The notes under the pieces were generated by a model that searched no databases, was not told where the DNA came from, and worked only from the letters and a program-made list of their open reading frames with translations. From Oscillospiraceae bacterium (lineage in GTDB: Bacteria > Bacillota > Clostridia > Oscillospirales > CAG-382), in contig SVTH01000002.1 in assembly GCA_015063885.1 (NCBI GenBank), positions 62,001 to 126,000 of the forward strand: 64,000 bases of DNA. Reading direction: 5' to 3'. A program made the translations under genes and the position numbers. Below, in pieces: positions 1-11,035 of the stretch (its first letter is position 1; every line of letters starts with the position of its first letter).

Positions 1-118
1 TGCCTCCGGGAGGCGTCTTCTTTGCCGCGGCAGAGAGGACAGGACCCCTTGTGGGGTGATCCCTTTGATTTTGGGCAGGGGGATACCCCGGAAACAGAAC
101 GAAAGGTAGTGTAAGAAC
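1..118 (+). other. Upstream region of the MgsA homologue
   Basis: The first 20 bases look like the right-hand part of a GC-rich terminator from a gene outside the window (a cctcc/ggagg element followed by a pyrimidine run). A small hairpin (acccc-ttg-tggggt) lies near 44-57. A ribosome binding site gaaagg sits about 12 bases before the ATG at 119. No convincing promoter was seen. Confidence 0.35.
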
Positions 119-532
119 ATGAACATTGCGATCATCGCTAATGACAAAAAGAAGGAACTCATCACCGAGTTTTGCATGGCGTACTGCGGCGTCCTTTCCC
201 GCCACAACATCTGCGCCACCGCGACGACCGCGAAGTACATCGCCGAGGCGACGGGGCTTTCCATTGAGAAGCTTCTCTCCGGCTTCCACGGCGGTGCCCA
301 CCAATTGGCATCCAAGATCTCCTACGGGGAAGTGGATCTTTTGATCCTGCTTTGCGACACCCGTGACGCACAGGAGTACATGGAGATCGAGGTGCCCCTG
401 ATCCGCGAGTGCGATACCCACAACGTCCCTGCGGCGACCAACATCGCCACTGCCGAGGCGTTGATCCTTTCCCTGGAGCGCGGCGACCTGGATTGGCGTG
501 CCAACGACAGAAGCACGTCCTTCGCAGGCTGA
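119..532 (+). CDS. Methylglyoxal synthase homologue, catalytic residues lost (probable pseudoenzyme)
   Basis: This 137-residue protein aligns without gaps, from memory, to Bacillus subtilis MgsA, which turns dihydroxyacetone phosphate into methylglyoxal. The fold and the phosphate pocket look kept: three Thr of the ATxTT stretch near residue 36 and the Ser-Gly near residue 53. The acid/base residues are gone. The His of the family AHD motif is Asn (IAND, residue 8), GGDQQ is GGAHQ (Asp to Ala), and the His and Asp of the PHEPD segment become Tyr and Ile. Both Gly of the ATGTTG motif are Ala. The reading frame is intact and is followed by its own terminator, so decay after gene death is unlikely. 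A binding or regulatory role is inference. I deliberately leave out the symbol mgsA. Confidence 0.85.
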   Translation: MNIAIIANDKKKELITEFCMAYCGVLSRHNICATATTAKYIAEATGLSIEKLLSGFHGGAHQLASKISYGEVDLLILLCDTRDAQEYMEIEVPLIRECDTHNVPAATNIATAEALILSLERGDLDWRANDRSTSFAG

Positions 533-552
533 CACGGCGTTTCACGGCAAAT

Positions 553-583
553 GGCCGCCGAAGCTTTCGGCGGTGCATTTTTG
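553..583 (+). terminator. Intrinsic terminator after the MgsA homologue
   Basis: An 8-bp perfect stem (ccgccgaa / ttcggcgg) with a 3-base loop is followed within five bases by a run of five T. It separates the MgsA homologue from hisS. Confidence 0.75.
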
Positions 584-626
584 CGCATGGATTTTTTGAG
601 TACAAAGAGTAAGGACATAAATCATT

Positions 627-1865
627 ATGAAACTGACACCTACCGAGGGCATGCGGGATTACCTGCCCTCCGAAAACAGCATCCGGGACAGCCTGATGCA
701 GACCATCCGCGGCATCTACCGCTCCAACGGCTTCCGTGCCATTGAGACCCCTGCGGTGGAAAGCCTGGAAAATTTGGAAAACAGCGACGGCGGCGACAAC
801 CTGAAGCTGATCTACCGCTTGGAAAAGCGGGGGCAGAAGCTGGAAAAGGCCATCGAGGCGGGGGATTTCGCCCATCTGTGCGACCTGGGTCTCCGCTACG
901 ACCTGACCTTGCCCCTGTCCCGCTATTACGCTTGCCATAAGAACGATCTGGAGACCCCCTTCAAAACCATTCAGATCGGCAGAGTATACCGTGCGGAGCG
1001 TCCTCAGAAGGGCAGACTCCGTGAGTTCGTTCAGTGCGATATCGACATTCTCGGCTCCGACAGCATGGACTGCGAGGTGGAGCTGATCTCCGTCACGGCG
1101 GAAGCGCTGTTGGCGGTGGGCATCGACGAATTCAAGGTGCGGATCAACCACCGCAACCTCCTTCGCAATCTGATCATCTGGTGCGGCTTCCCCGCAGAGG
1201 CCTCCGATACCGTTTGCGTCACCGTGGACAAGGCGGACAAGATCGGCTTTCACGGGGTGAAGAACGAGCTTTGCGAGAAGGGCTTCGGGGAAGAGGCGGC
1301 GGACAAGCTGCTCTCCATCCTCACCGGGGATCTCCGTCTGGAGACCCTGGCTTCCTACGGCTGTGAGGCGGAGGCAGAGGTGCTGGGCTCTATTCTCAGC
1401 CAGACCAACGCCTTGGCAGAGGGCAGATACGAGGTGATCTTCGACGCTACCCTGGTGCGCGGTCAGGGCTATTACACCGGTACGGTGTTTGAGATCGAGT
1501 GTCCCGCCTTCGGCGGTACCGTTGCCGGCGGCGGCAGATACGATAACCTCATCGGCAAGTTCACCGGGGAATCCGTTCCCGCGGTTGGCTTCTCCATCGG
1601 CTTTGAGCGGATCTTCTCCGTCCTTTGCCAGCGGGGAGAATTGGGACAGAAGGAACGGCTGGCGCTGTTCTATGACGAAGGGCAGATCGCCGAGGCCATT
1701 CGTTACGCCCGCACCCTCCATGGGGAATTTGACGTTACCTTGACGAAAAAGAAGAAAAAAGTGGGCAAACAGCTCGCCCAGGCGGAAGCACAGGGCTACC
1801 GCTACGCAGAATTTTTGGAAAATCCCGGCCAGCGTAAGCCGCTCGGCGTGAAAGAAGGAGAATAA
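627..1865 (+). CDS. hisS: Histidine--tRNA ligase
   Basis: A class II synthetase that charges tRNA-His. Motif 2 is visible (RVYRAERPQ followed by LREFVQCDID), as are the histidine-specific motif LVRGQGYYTG, the GGRYD loop and motif 3 (VGFSIGFERI). These histidine-binding elements argue against the catalytically dead paralogue HisZ. The usual GLDYY core reads GQGYY. The anticodon-binding domain is short: about 79 residues follow motif 3 against about 100 usually, and the final strand/helix appear absent, with a lysine run KKKKK in the remainder. The start has AAGGA 11 bases upstream. aspS follows after five bases, the usual Firmicutes arrangement. Confidence 0.9.
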   Translation: MKLTPTEGMRDYLPSENSIRDSLMQTIRGIYRSNGFRAIETPAVESLENLENSDGGDNLKLIYRLEKRGQKLEKAIEAGDFAHLCDLGLRYDLTLPLSRYYACHKNDLETPFKTIQIGRVYRAERPQKGRLREFVQCDIDILGSDSMDCEVELISVTAEALLAVGIDEFKVRINHRNLLRNLIIWCGFPAEASDTVCVTVDKADKIGFHGVKNELCEKGFGEEAADKLLSILTGDLRLETLASYGCEAEAEVLGSILSQTNALAEGRYEVIFDATLVRGQGYYTGTVFEIECPAFGGTVAGGGRYDNLIGKFTGESVPAVGFSIGFERIFSVLCQRGELGQKERLALFYDEGQIAEAIRYARTLHGEFDVTLTKKKKKVGKQLAQAEAQGYRYAEFLENPGQRKPLGVKEGE

Positions 1866-1870
1866 AGAAG

Positions 1871-3660
<1,790 letters not shown>

Positions 3661-3664
<4 letters not shown>

Positions 3665-4626
3665 TCGAGATCAACGGCCTTAGCAAAGTCTTCGGCACGC
3701 AACGCGCGGTAGATGACGTGACGTTCCGTGTGGAAGAAGGGGAGATCATGGGGTTCTTGGGGCCGAACGGTGCGGGTAAATCCACCACGATGAACATCCT
3801 TACCGGCTATCTGTCCGCTACCGGCGGTACCTGCCGTGTAAACGGGGTGGACATCCTGGAAAATCCGTTGGAGGCGAAGCGCAACATCGGCTTCCTGCCG
3901 GAGATGCCTCCGCTGTATACGGATATGACCGTCAAGGAGTATCTGAACTTTATTTACGATCTGAAGGGATGCACCTTCCCCCGTCAGCAGCACATCCGCG
4001 AGATCTGCGACGTGGTGAAGATCGGAGACGTTTACAACCGTCTCATCGGCAACCTTTCCAAGGGCTACCGCCAGCGTGTGGGCATTGCCCAGGCGCTCAT
4101 CGGCAACCCCCGTGTGCTGATCTTCGACGAGCCCACGGTAGGTCTTGACCCCAAGCAGATCATTGACATCCGTAATCTGATCCGTATGCTGGGCAAAGAG
4201 CATACCATCATCCTTTCCACCCACATCCTTCCCGAGGTGCAGGCGGTCTGTGACCGTATCGTGGTCATCAACAAGGGCAAGGTCGTCGCCAACGAGAAGA
4301 CCGAGGACCTGGTCACCGCCGTGGACGGCTCCCGTAAGATGGTAGCCAAGGTGGTAGGTCCCCAGGACGAGGTGCTGAAGACCCTGAAGGGGGTTGCGGG
4401 CATCCGTTCCGTGGACGTGCTGGGCAAGCGGGATACCGACAGCATCAGCTACCTCATCGAGTCCGAAGAGCGTGTGGACGCAAGAAAGCCGCTGTTCTAT
4501 ACCCTGGCCTCCAAGGGCTGGCCGTTGGTGGGCCTGGAGGGCATGGAGCTCAGCTTGGAGGATATCTTTATCCGCCTGGTGGGCGAGCAGCGCAAGGGAA
4601 GAAACGCCAAAGGAGGTAAAAACTGA
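3661..4626 (+). CDS. ABC transporter ATP-binding protein, GldA type
   Basis: The nucleotide-binding subunit of an ABC-2 type exporter, 321 residues. Walker A is GPNGAGKST at residues 34-42, the signature is LSKGYRQRVG, and Walker B is VLIFDEP, followed by a conserved H-loop region (STHIL). About 90 residues of C-terminal domain follow the ATPase core, as in GldA. It starts inside the aspS stop and ends one base into the permease start (TGATG), giving tight coupling. Together with the next three genes it matches the GldA-GldF-GldG-DUF4340 arrangement, named after Bacteroidetes gliding genes but common in non-gliding bacteria. The substrate is unknown. Confidence 0.9.
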
Positions 4627-5333
4627 TGTTTGCCATCTATAAAAGAGAGCTTCGCTCTTATTTCGTGACCCCCATCGGTTATATCTTCTGCGGTATGTTC
4701 CTGCTGGTTTCCGGTCTGCTGTTCTATAACACCACCCTGGCAAACCAGAGCACCCAGAGCTTGGGCGAATATTTCATGTACATGATCTTCATGTTCGCCA
4801 TCCTCATTCCTCTGCTGACCATGAAGCTGTTCGCAGAGGACCGCCGTACCAAAACGGAGCAGCTTTTGCTTACCGCACCCGTTTCCCTGACGGGAATGGT
4901 CATGGGTAAGTACCTGGCCGCTCTGACCATTTACGGCTGTACCTTCGTTGCCAACATTTTCAACTTCGTATTGCTGTATATGTACGGCACTCCCAACACC
5001 GGCTCCATCGTGGCCAACATTCTGGGCGTGTTCCTGATCGGTGCGGCGTTCGTTGCCGTGGGCCTGTTCCTGTCCTCTCTGACACAGAACCAGCTCATCG
5101 CGGCAGTGTCCTCCATCGGCGCCATCGTGGCAATGCTGATGCTTTCCCTGGTCATTGATTCCATTCCCTTCCCCTGGTTGCAGAGCATCCTGGAGTGGTT
5201 CTCCATCCTGGATCGCTACGTGCCCTTTATGAACCAGGCCCTCAGCATTCCTGCCGTCGTATACTTCTTCTCCCTTGCGGCAGTCTTCGTGTTCCTGACG
5301 GTGCGCGTCTACGACAAGCGCCGTTGGTCGTAA
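4626..5333 (+). CDS. ABC transporter permease, GldF type (ABC-2 family)
   Basis: A 235-residue integral membrane protein with about six hydrophobic segments and a short cytoplasmic N-terminus (FAIYKRELRSYF) that often opens ABC-2 permeases. A conserved ABC-2 feature, the EDRRTKTEQLLLTAP stretch after the second membrane segment, probably contacts the ATPase. It partners the ATPase directly upstream. The stop is followed after 19 bases by the GldG-like gene, with AAAGGAG as binding site. The length is normal for GldF. Confidence 0.88.
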   Translation: MFAIYKRELRSYFVTPIGYIFCGMFLLVSGLLFYNTTLANQSTQSLGEYFMYMIFMFAILIPLLTMKLFAEDRRTKTEQLLLTAPVSLTGMVMGKYLAALTIYGCTFVANIFNFVLLYMYGTPNTGSIVANILGVFLIGAAFVAVGLFLSSLTQNQLIAAVSSIGAIVAMLMLSLVIDSIPFPWLQSILEWFSILDRYVPFMNQALSIPAVVYFFSLAAVFVFLTVRVYDKRRWS

Positions 5334-5352
5334 CGGAAAGGAGTACAGACAG

Positions 5353-6927
5353 ATGAACAAGAATATGCAAAAAGAGAGCCGGGGCAACCGTCTGAAGCGG
5401 GGCTCCATCTCCGTGATCTATACCGTGGTCTTCGTGGTGCTGGTCATCGCGTTGAACCTGGTGGTGTCCTCCGTGGCAGGCTCCATCAATCTGAACATCG
5501 ACCTCACCGCCGAGGAATTCATCTCCATCGGCGAGGTCTCCCGCAACGTGCTGGGCGGCCTGGAGGAAGCGGGCGATCTGGAGGCCACCATTTATCTGCT
5601 GGCCGACCGTGACGCCTACGACAGCTATACCCAGCCCACCGATGCCTACGGCAACCCCGTGGACAACGGTCTCCACGGCTTGAACCCTCTCGCTTTGGTA
5701 CGCGACCTTTGCGAGGAGTATTCCTACGAATACAGCGGGATCAAGGTGGAATACAAGAACCTGACCCGTGATCCCGAGTGGGCGACCCGTTACAACGAGA
5801 TCACCAATACCACGCTGACCTCCAACAACATCATCATTGAGGGTAAATATCACGCAAGAGTGCTGACCCTGGATGCATTCCTGATGATCGACAGCGAGAC
5901 CAACACCTTCGTGGGCTTCAACGGCGAGCTCCGTATCACCACCGCTCTTTTGCAGAGCTGTGTGTCCGAGCCCCAGGTGGTGACCTTTACCAAGGGTCAC
6001 GGCGAGCCTGCCCAGGTTTCCGAGGGCAAGGCGGTAACCGCTTTGGCCAACCTGCTGATGAACGCAGGCTTTGAGGTGCTGGAGGCCGACCTGGCATCCC
6101 AGGAGATCGACCCCCGTACCAAGATCATGATCGTCAACGATCCCACCAAGGACTTCACCGCCGAAGAGGTGGAAAAGCTGATGGATTATACCGACAGCTA
6201 CAACAACCTCATCGTGATGGTGGACGATCAGACTCCCGTGCTTCCCAACCTCTCCGACTTCCTGTCCGAGGAGTGGGGCCTGGGCTATAAGGCATACCAT
6301 CAGATCAGCCATGCCACCGAGAACTTCGGAAACGATCCTTTGAATCTTTCCGCAAAGTGCTATACCGACATGGCAAATCCCGATAACAGCGCCGCCTATC
6401 AGATCATCAAGAGCCTTGCCACCAACGATATCCGTTTGGTGATGCCTCACAGCGTGGAGCTTTACGCTACCCCCGCAGGCACCAAGGACGATTACACCGT
6501 GGAAACGGTGCTCACCAGCGGATCCGGCGCTTCCTCCATCAACAGCCAGGCCGGGCTTTCCGAGACGGGGACCTATCCCTTGATCCTGCTGTCTGCCAAC
6601 GGCGATTACGTGAATCTGGAGGACGAGAACAGCACCAACCAGGTGATGAAGTATCAGTACGTCATGCTGGTGGGCTCCACCGATTTCGCAGGGACGGGCA
6701 GCGTTGACGCCGCCGCCTTCGGAAACGGCGCCTTGATGCTTTCTACCGCACGTACCATGGGTGTGGAGCGGTATTCCTTGGACATTGATTACAAGGCCAT
6801 CAACGACGTTGCCCTTGCCATCGAGACCAGCGTTGCTACCCGTTTGGGCATCATCATCTGCGCGGTTCTTCCTACGCTGATCCTGATTGCCGGGTTGGTA
6901 GTCTTCGTTCGCCGCAGACATCTGTGA
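5353..6927 (+). CDS. GldG-like ABC exporter auxiliary subunit
   Basis: A 524-residue membrane protein with one N-terminal transmembrane helix (about residues 20-45), a large extracytoplasmic region, and a C-terminal helix (about 498-519) ending in VRRRHL. The outer part has the GldG look: an N-terminal alpha/beta domain (LTAEEFISIG) and a middle domain with KGHGEP and IMIVNDPTKDFT segments. GldG-family proteins accompany GldA/GldF exporters and are thought to handle the substrate outside the membrane. That role is family knowledge and is not shown here. Confidence 0.82.
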   Translation: MNKNMQKESRGNRLKRGSISVIYTVVFVVLVIALNLVVSSVAGSINLNIDLTAEEFISIGEVSRNVLGGLEEAGDLEATIYLLADRDAYDSYTQPTDAYGNPVDNGLHGLNPLALVRDLCEEYSYEYSGIKVEYKNLTRDPEWATRYNEITNTTLTSNNIIIEGKYHARVLTLDAFLMIDSETNTFVGFNGELRITTALLQSCVSEPQVVTFTKGHGEPAQVSEGKAVTALANLLMNAGFEVLEADLASQEIDPRTKIMIVNDPTKDFTAEEVEKLMDYTDSYNNLIVMVDDQTPVLPNLSDFLSEEWGLGYKAYHQISHATENFGNDPLNLSAKCYTDMANPDNSAAYQIIKSLATNDIRLVMPHSVELYATPAGTKDDYTVETVLTSGSGASSINSQAGLSETGTYPLILLSANGDYVNLEDENSTNQVMKYQYVMLVGSTDFAGTGSVDAAAFGNGALMLSTARTMGVERYSLDIDYKAINDVALAIETSVATRLGIIICAVLPTLILIAGLVVFVRRRHL

Positions 6928-6946
6928 TCCCCGAAAGGAAACGCAC

Positions 6947-9571
6947 ATGAGCATGGAACAAAACGAAAATCGGGAGGTTCTGGAGCAACCCGAGGTGGAA
7001 TATCCCCGGGATCCCCACGAGCTCACCGAAGAGGAAAAGCAGGAGATCCTCTCCGTCTTTTCCGAAACCAATGAGAATAAGCGCCAGCGCAGCAGCTTTA
7101 AGCTGACCATCAAGAACCAGATCATCCTGGTTGGGGCTGTGCTGGTGGTAGCGGCACTTTTGCTGGGCTCCTACTTCCTGTTCTTGAAGGAAGAGGCGCC
7201 CCTGCCCTCCTTCTACGTGCTGGACGGGCAGACGGTCACCGTGCTGGACGGTCTGGATACCGACGTGGAGATCACCTTCTGCAACCGTGTGGAGGGTGAA
7301 CTGACGGAGCAGAGCGATCCCGACGTTTTCCGCATCTACACCTACGCCACCCTGTACGCCGCACAGACCGGGGACGTGGAGATCTCCTTCAATACGGGAG
7401 ATACCTTCAACGGCGTCAAGGTCACCGCAGGGGGCAAGACCCTGGAATACGCCTATTCTTCCTTCTATAAGACCCGCCCCATCGACAACGCCGTATACGG
7501 CTTCGACGGGGAAGCGATGCTTACCAACGCCATTCTGGAGCTCACCGGCAAGGAGAAACTGAAGCTTGCCGTACGTCCTCTGGACGGCTTTGACAAGGAC
7601 GGCAACACCGTGCTGGCTTCCGGCGGCGTGGTGATGTTCCCCATGGTAAACAGAAGCGACATTTCTTACCTGGAGGTGGAGAATCCCACCGGGGAATTCC
7701 TCATTTATCAGAATGAGAAGGGCATCTTCTATTTTGACGGATGCGAATACCTGACCTACAACGCGGAGACCTTCGCATCTCTGCTGGTAGACTGCCGTTA
7801 CGTGGTCACCGCAGGTAAGCTGGAGGACCGTCTGGATTACGCCGTTTACGGCTTTGGCAAGGATGAAGAGCTGACCTGCCGTTACACCCTGATGACGGTG
7901 CCCGCTTCCGACGGAAGCTTCTACGTGCACCAGGTACAGATCGGTAAGAAGGCCGCTTCCGGTGCCTATTATTACGCCATGTACTTCGGCCTGAAGATGA
8001 AAGGCGACGAGGTGATCGAGCAGTTCCCCAGCGACAAGGTCTTCCTCCTGCCCTATTCCAACGTGGAGTCCAACCTGACCAAGCCTGTGGAGAATTTCTT
8101 CGAGGCCCAGATCGTCAACGGCATCCAGGACGTGAACGATATCTACGAGATCGGCAAAGTGGAGATGGATTTCTACCACGGCGATCCCGAAAAAGATCTT
8201 CACGCAGTGGTGCTGAACCTTCCCGTGCTGGATTTCTCCGATAACGCATCCTCCAACAACTCCTCCATCGGCGAGCTGTTGAAGGATAAGAAGACTTACG
8301 GCAAGTCCGGCCTTTCCTATTCCGATTGGACGGGTGAGACGGACGGCGCTTACCTGGCAGGTCTGGCCAGCAGCGACGGCGAGAGCTTTACCGTCCGTGC
8401 GGCGGTGACCAACATTGCCTCCGACGGCGTGTACGAATGTACCTTCGGGCTCCTGCTGGACTCCGACAACAAGAAGTACGCCGCCATCCTTCCCGACGAG
8501 GTGAGCATCCGCTATTCCTACGACGGTGAGAACTTCAACAAGCTCACCGACCACGGCCTGGATTTCTCCGACCACAAGGAGGATACGGTGAAGGAATACA
8601 CCTTCCGTATCGAAAGCGACGGTCCCGTAGTGATGGTGGAGCTGACCTTCGAGATGCCTCAGAAGATCGGATATCTGGTCATGGATGAGCTCCGCGTGAT
8701 GGCGGACGGTATCGACGCCGTTCCCAACGACGCCCTCACCGGCTTGTGGCGTCTGATGGCACCCTCTTCCCTCATCCCCGAGGGCAAGAACTACGCCTAC
8801 ATGGACAGCACCAACTTTGCCGACTTCATCAACGGGCTTGCAACCCTCAAGGGCGACAGCGTTGCCAAGGTGGGCATCAGCGAGCACCACGAGAACGAAG
8901 ACGACACCATCAATATGGAGATGCTGAAGGAGTTCGGGCTGGATACCCCCGCCATGCACTTCTCCTATACCTTCGAAGGCTTTGTAACGGATCTTTACGT
9001 TTCCGCCTACGATGAAGAAAACAAGTGCTACTACGTCTATTCCACCATCACCGGCGATCTTTACGAGGACGGCAGAGAGCTGACCTTCTGCACCGGCTTG
9101 GTGGCAAGAGTTACCAAGGAGACCGCACCCTGGCTGGAATGGGAGCTTTTGGAATACGTGGATCACTCCATGGTGGGTATGTACGTCTACGAGATCGAGG
9201 AGATGTCCATCACCTACGGCGGCAAGGAATACGTGTTCAACGTGACCGCCAAGGATAAGGAGCTCACCTCCGTTCTGTGGGGCGACACCGAAATGGACGA
9301 GGAAAGCTTCCGTTACCTGTATCTTTCCGTTGTACAGCTGTATATGCGTGACGTATACGAGCCTGCGGAGGGCGATACGGCGGAAGAGTATATGCGCATC
9401 AAGATCAAGACCACCACGGACAGCAAGGAATTCGTGTTCTACCGCGTTTCCTCCAGCCGTGCGTACTATACCGTCAACGGCGCAGGCAGTTACTATTGCC
9501 GCGTCAGCTCCCTGCGTAACATCGTGGACAAGCTTGAGCTGTTCATCGCAGGGGAGAAGGTGGGCAGATGA
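6947..9571 (+). CDS. Large DUF4340-like membrane-anchored protein of the Gld-type exporter
   Basis: An 874-residue protein with an acidic cytoplasmic N-terminus of about 55 residues, one transmembrane helix (about 59-80), then a long extracytoplasmic beta-rich region. DUF4340 proteins typically follow GldG genes, and the segment just after the membrane helix (conversion of a backbone phrase VLDGLDTDVEIT) fits that family; the assignment rests mainly on position. It is several times longer than usual DUF4340 proteins, so it may hold extra domains I cannot name. AAAGGA lies before the start. Its stop overlaps the lipoprotein start (ATGA). Confidence 0.7.
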   Translation: MSMEQNENREVLEQPEVEYPRDPHELTEEEKQEILSVFSETNENKRQRSSFKLTIKNQIILVGAVLVVAALLLGSYFLFLKEEAPLPSFYVLDGQTVTVLDGLDTDVEITFCNRVEGELTEQSDPDVFRIYTYATLYAAQTGDVEISFNTGDTFNGVKVTAGGKTLEYAYSSFYKTRPIDNAVYGFDGEAMLTNAILELTGKEKLKLAVRPLDGFDKDGNTVLASGGVVMFPMVNRSDISYLEVENPTGEFLIYQNEKGIFYFDGCEYLTYNAETFASLLVDCRYVVTAGKLEDRLDYAVYGFGKDEELTCRYTLMTVPASDGSFYVHQVQIGKKAASGAYYYAMYFGLKMKGDEVIEQFPSDKVFLLPYSNVESNLTKPVENFFEAQIVNGIQDVNDIYEIGKVEMDFYHGDPEKDLHAVVLNLPVLDFSDNASSNNSSIGELLKDKKTYGKSGLSYSDWTGETDGAYLAGLASSDGESFTVRAAVTNIASDGVYECTFGLLLDSDNKKYAAILPDEVSIRYSYDGENFNKLTDHGLDFSDHKEDTVKEYTFRIESDGPVVMVELTFEMPQKIGYLVMDELRVMADGIDAVPNDALTGLWRLMAPSSLIPEGKNYAYMDSTNFADFINGLATLKGDSVAKVGISEHHENEDDTINMEMLKEFGLDTPAMHFSYTFEGFVTDLYVSAYDEENKCYYVYSTITGDLYEDGRELTFCTGLVARVTKETAPWLEWELLEYVDHSMVGMYVYEIEEMSITYGGKEYVFNVTAKDKELTSVLWGDTEMDEESFRYLYLSVVQLYMRDVYEPAEGDTAEEYMRIKIKTTTDSKEFVFYRVSSSRAYYTVNGAGSYYCRVSSLRNIVDKLELFIAGEKVGR

Positions 9572-10365
9572 TGGGGGCACGGCTGTTCAAGACCGTCTCC
9601 TGCCTGCTGATCATTGTGCTTTTGCTGGCTTCCTGCAAACAGAAGCCCGACGAGGGTGTGTATCACACCCTCGTTTCTCTTCATGAGGGCTATACTGCCG
9701 TGGAGCGGGGAGAGATCGGCTTTCTGATGGAGGCCTCCTTTGCCGACGACGAAAGCGGCGAGGCGGGCGTGCTGTATTTCATCCAGGGCAACGCCTGCTA
9801 CGACAGAGAAGCGCAGACAGCCTGGCAGAAATATACCGCCACCCTGTTGGCATCCACCTACAACAGTGAGGAGTATTACGCCGACGGCGTGAAAAAGCAT
9901 ATAGAGGGCGGGGAAGCCTACGATTTGGAGACGGCGCCCGAAGAGTTTTTCGACGCCTTTCCCTATTGCCGCGTGCCCTTGGCGGAGCTGTCTGCCGTGG
10001 AATCCCTGACCGCTTCGGAGACCGACGGCGGTATGCTGTACACCCTGGTGGCATCCGCAGGGCAGAAGGAGCTGGTGGAGGAGATCTGGAAGACGGATCT
10101 TTACGCCTTGGCAGGGATCCGTGTGCCGGATCGGGAAAAGGAATCCTACGGGGACGTGACCTATACCTATTCCGTGAAGGAAGGGCAGGTGCAGTCCCTG
10201 TCGGTGAAGCTGACGGTGTCTCTTTACGAGACTGCGGCTTATACTCCCGGCTACACCCCCGATGAAGAATCTCTTCGTCTGGACTTGACCTTGCAAGCCA
10301 AGGTGACCTTGAAGCAGACGGGCGAAGGGGTGAACGTCCCCGTTTACGTGGAGGAATCATCGTGA
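9568..10365 (+). CDS. Putative lipoprotein linked to the Gld-type exporter
   Basis: A 265-residue protein with a lipoprotein signal: basic start, hydrophobic core and lipobox LAS-C at Cys23. I do not recognise the mature domain. It starts in the stop codon of the DUF4340-like gene and ends in the GTG start of thiN (GTGA), so it is embedded in the same coupled operon. This suggests an extracytoplasmic partner of the exporter, by position only. Confidence 0.75.
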   Translation: MMGARLFKTVSCLLIIVLLLASCKQKPDEGVYHTLVSLHEGYTAVERGEIGFLMEASFADDESGEAGVLYFIQGNACYDREAQTAWQKYTATLLASTYNSEEYYADGVKKHIEGGEAYDLETAPEEFFDAFPYCRVPLAELSAVESLTASETDGGMLYTLVASAGQKELVEEIWKTDLYALAGIRVPDREKESYGDVTYTYSVKEGQVQSLSVKLTVSLYETAAYTPGYTPDEESLRLDLTLQAKVTLKQTGEGVNVPVYVEESS

Positions 10366-10979
10366 AGACTTGCTATATCGTTGGCGCGGGAGACAACCGC
10401 GCCACCTCCTTTTGCCCCGATGAGGAGGATCTGGTCATCGCCGCCGACGGCGGGCTGGAGATCCTGCAAAAGCGGGGGATCCCCGTGGATCTGATCCTGG
10501 GAGACTTTGATTCCCTGGGGTATATTCCAAAGGAGGAAAATCTGATCCTGCACCCCGTGCGCAAGGACGAAACGGATCTGATGCTTGCTTGCCGTGAGGG
10601 CTTGGCAAGGGGCTACCGAAGCTTCTGCCTGTACGGCAGCTTGGGCGGCGACCGTCTCAGCCACACCGTGGCCAACTTTCAGCTGTTGACCTGGCTTGCG
10701 GATCAAGGGGCAAGGGGAACGCTGTACGGAAAAGGCTGCGAGGTCTCCCTGCTGCGGGAGGAAAGGATTACCTTCCCCGGGGGGAACAGCGGATTCCTCT
10801 CCCTGTTTGCCTGGGGCGGGGAAGCGGAGGTTTCCGTAAAGGGGTTGTCCTATGAATTGCAAAACGCCCTCCTGACGGATCACTATCCCCTGGGGGTGAG
10901 CAACGAGTTCTGCGGCAGGGATGGGGAGATCACCGTGCACCGAGGAGATGTTTTGCTGATCCTGGAAAAAACCTCTTGA
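10362..10979 (+). CDS. thiN: Thiamine pyrophosphokinase
   Basis: Converts thiamine plus ATP to thiamine pyrophosphate. The 205-residue length is normal. Family motifs are clear: AADGG near residue 28, GDFDS near 45, RKDETD near 65 and GGDRLSH near 95. The start is GTG, inside the stop of the lipoprotein gene. It lies last in the hisS-led operon, while the thiamine transporter directly downstream has its own promoter and TPP riboswitch. So kinase and transporter are adjacent but appear to be under different control. Confidence 0.93.
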   Translation: MKTCYIVGAGDNRATSFCPDEEDLVIAADGGLEILQKRGIPVDLILGDFDSLGYIPKEENLILHPVRKDETDLMLACREGLARGYRSFCLYGSLGGDRLSHTVANFQLLTWLADQGARGTLYGKGCEVSLLREERITFPGGNSGFLSLFAWGGEAEVSVKGLSYELQNALLTDHYPLGVSNEFCGRDGEITVHRGDVLLILEKTS

Positions 10980-11004
10980 CAAATCCCGACTTTTGTGATA
11001 TAAC
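10976..11004 (+). promoter_or_regulatory. SigA-type promoter for thiT
   Basis: TTGACA (10976-10981), a 17-base spacer, then TATAAC (10999-11004). The -35 element overlaps the stop codon of thiN. Confidence 0.8.
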
Positions 11005-11035
11005 TTGTGTCGAACAAAAGAATACGCGTCGATAA

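Noticed and set aside
627..1865. HisZ (ATP phosphoribosyltransferase regulatory subunit) as identity of the HisRS-like gene
   Set aside because: Histidine-specific motifs (LVRG..YYTG, GGRYD) and motif 2 arginines are present and the neighbour is aspS, not hisG.
6872..9580. A 902-codon open frame on the reverse strand opposite the DUF4340-like gene
   Set aside because: It is a shadow: GC-rich codon structure of the forward gene leaves the opposite strand open. Its translation is rich in His, Gly and Val with no motif, and no ribosome binding site is present. The forward gene has coupling, a membrane helix and operon context.
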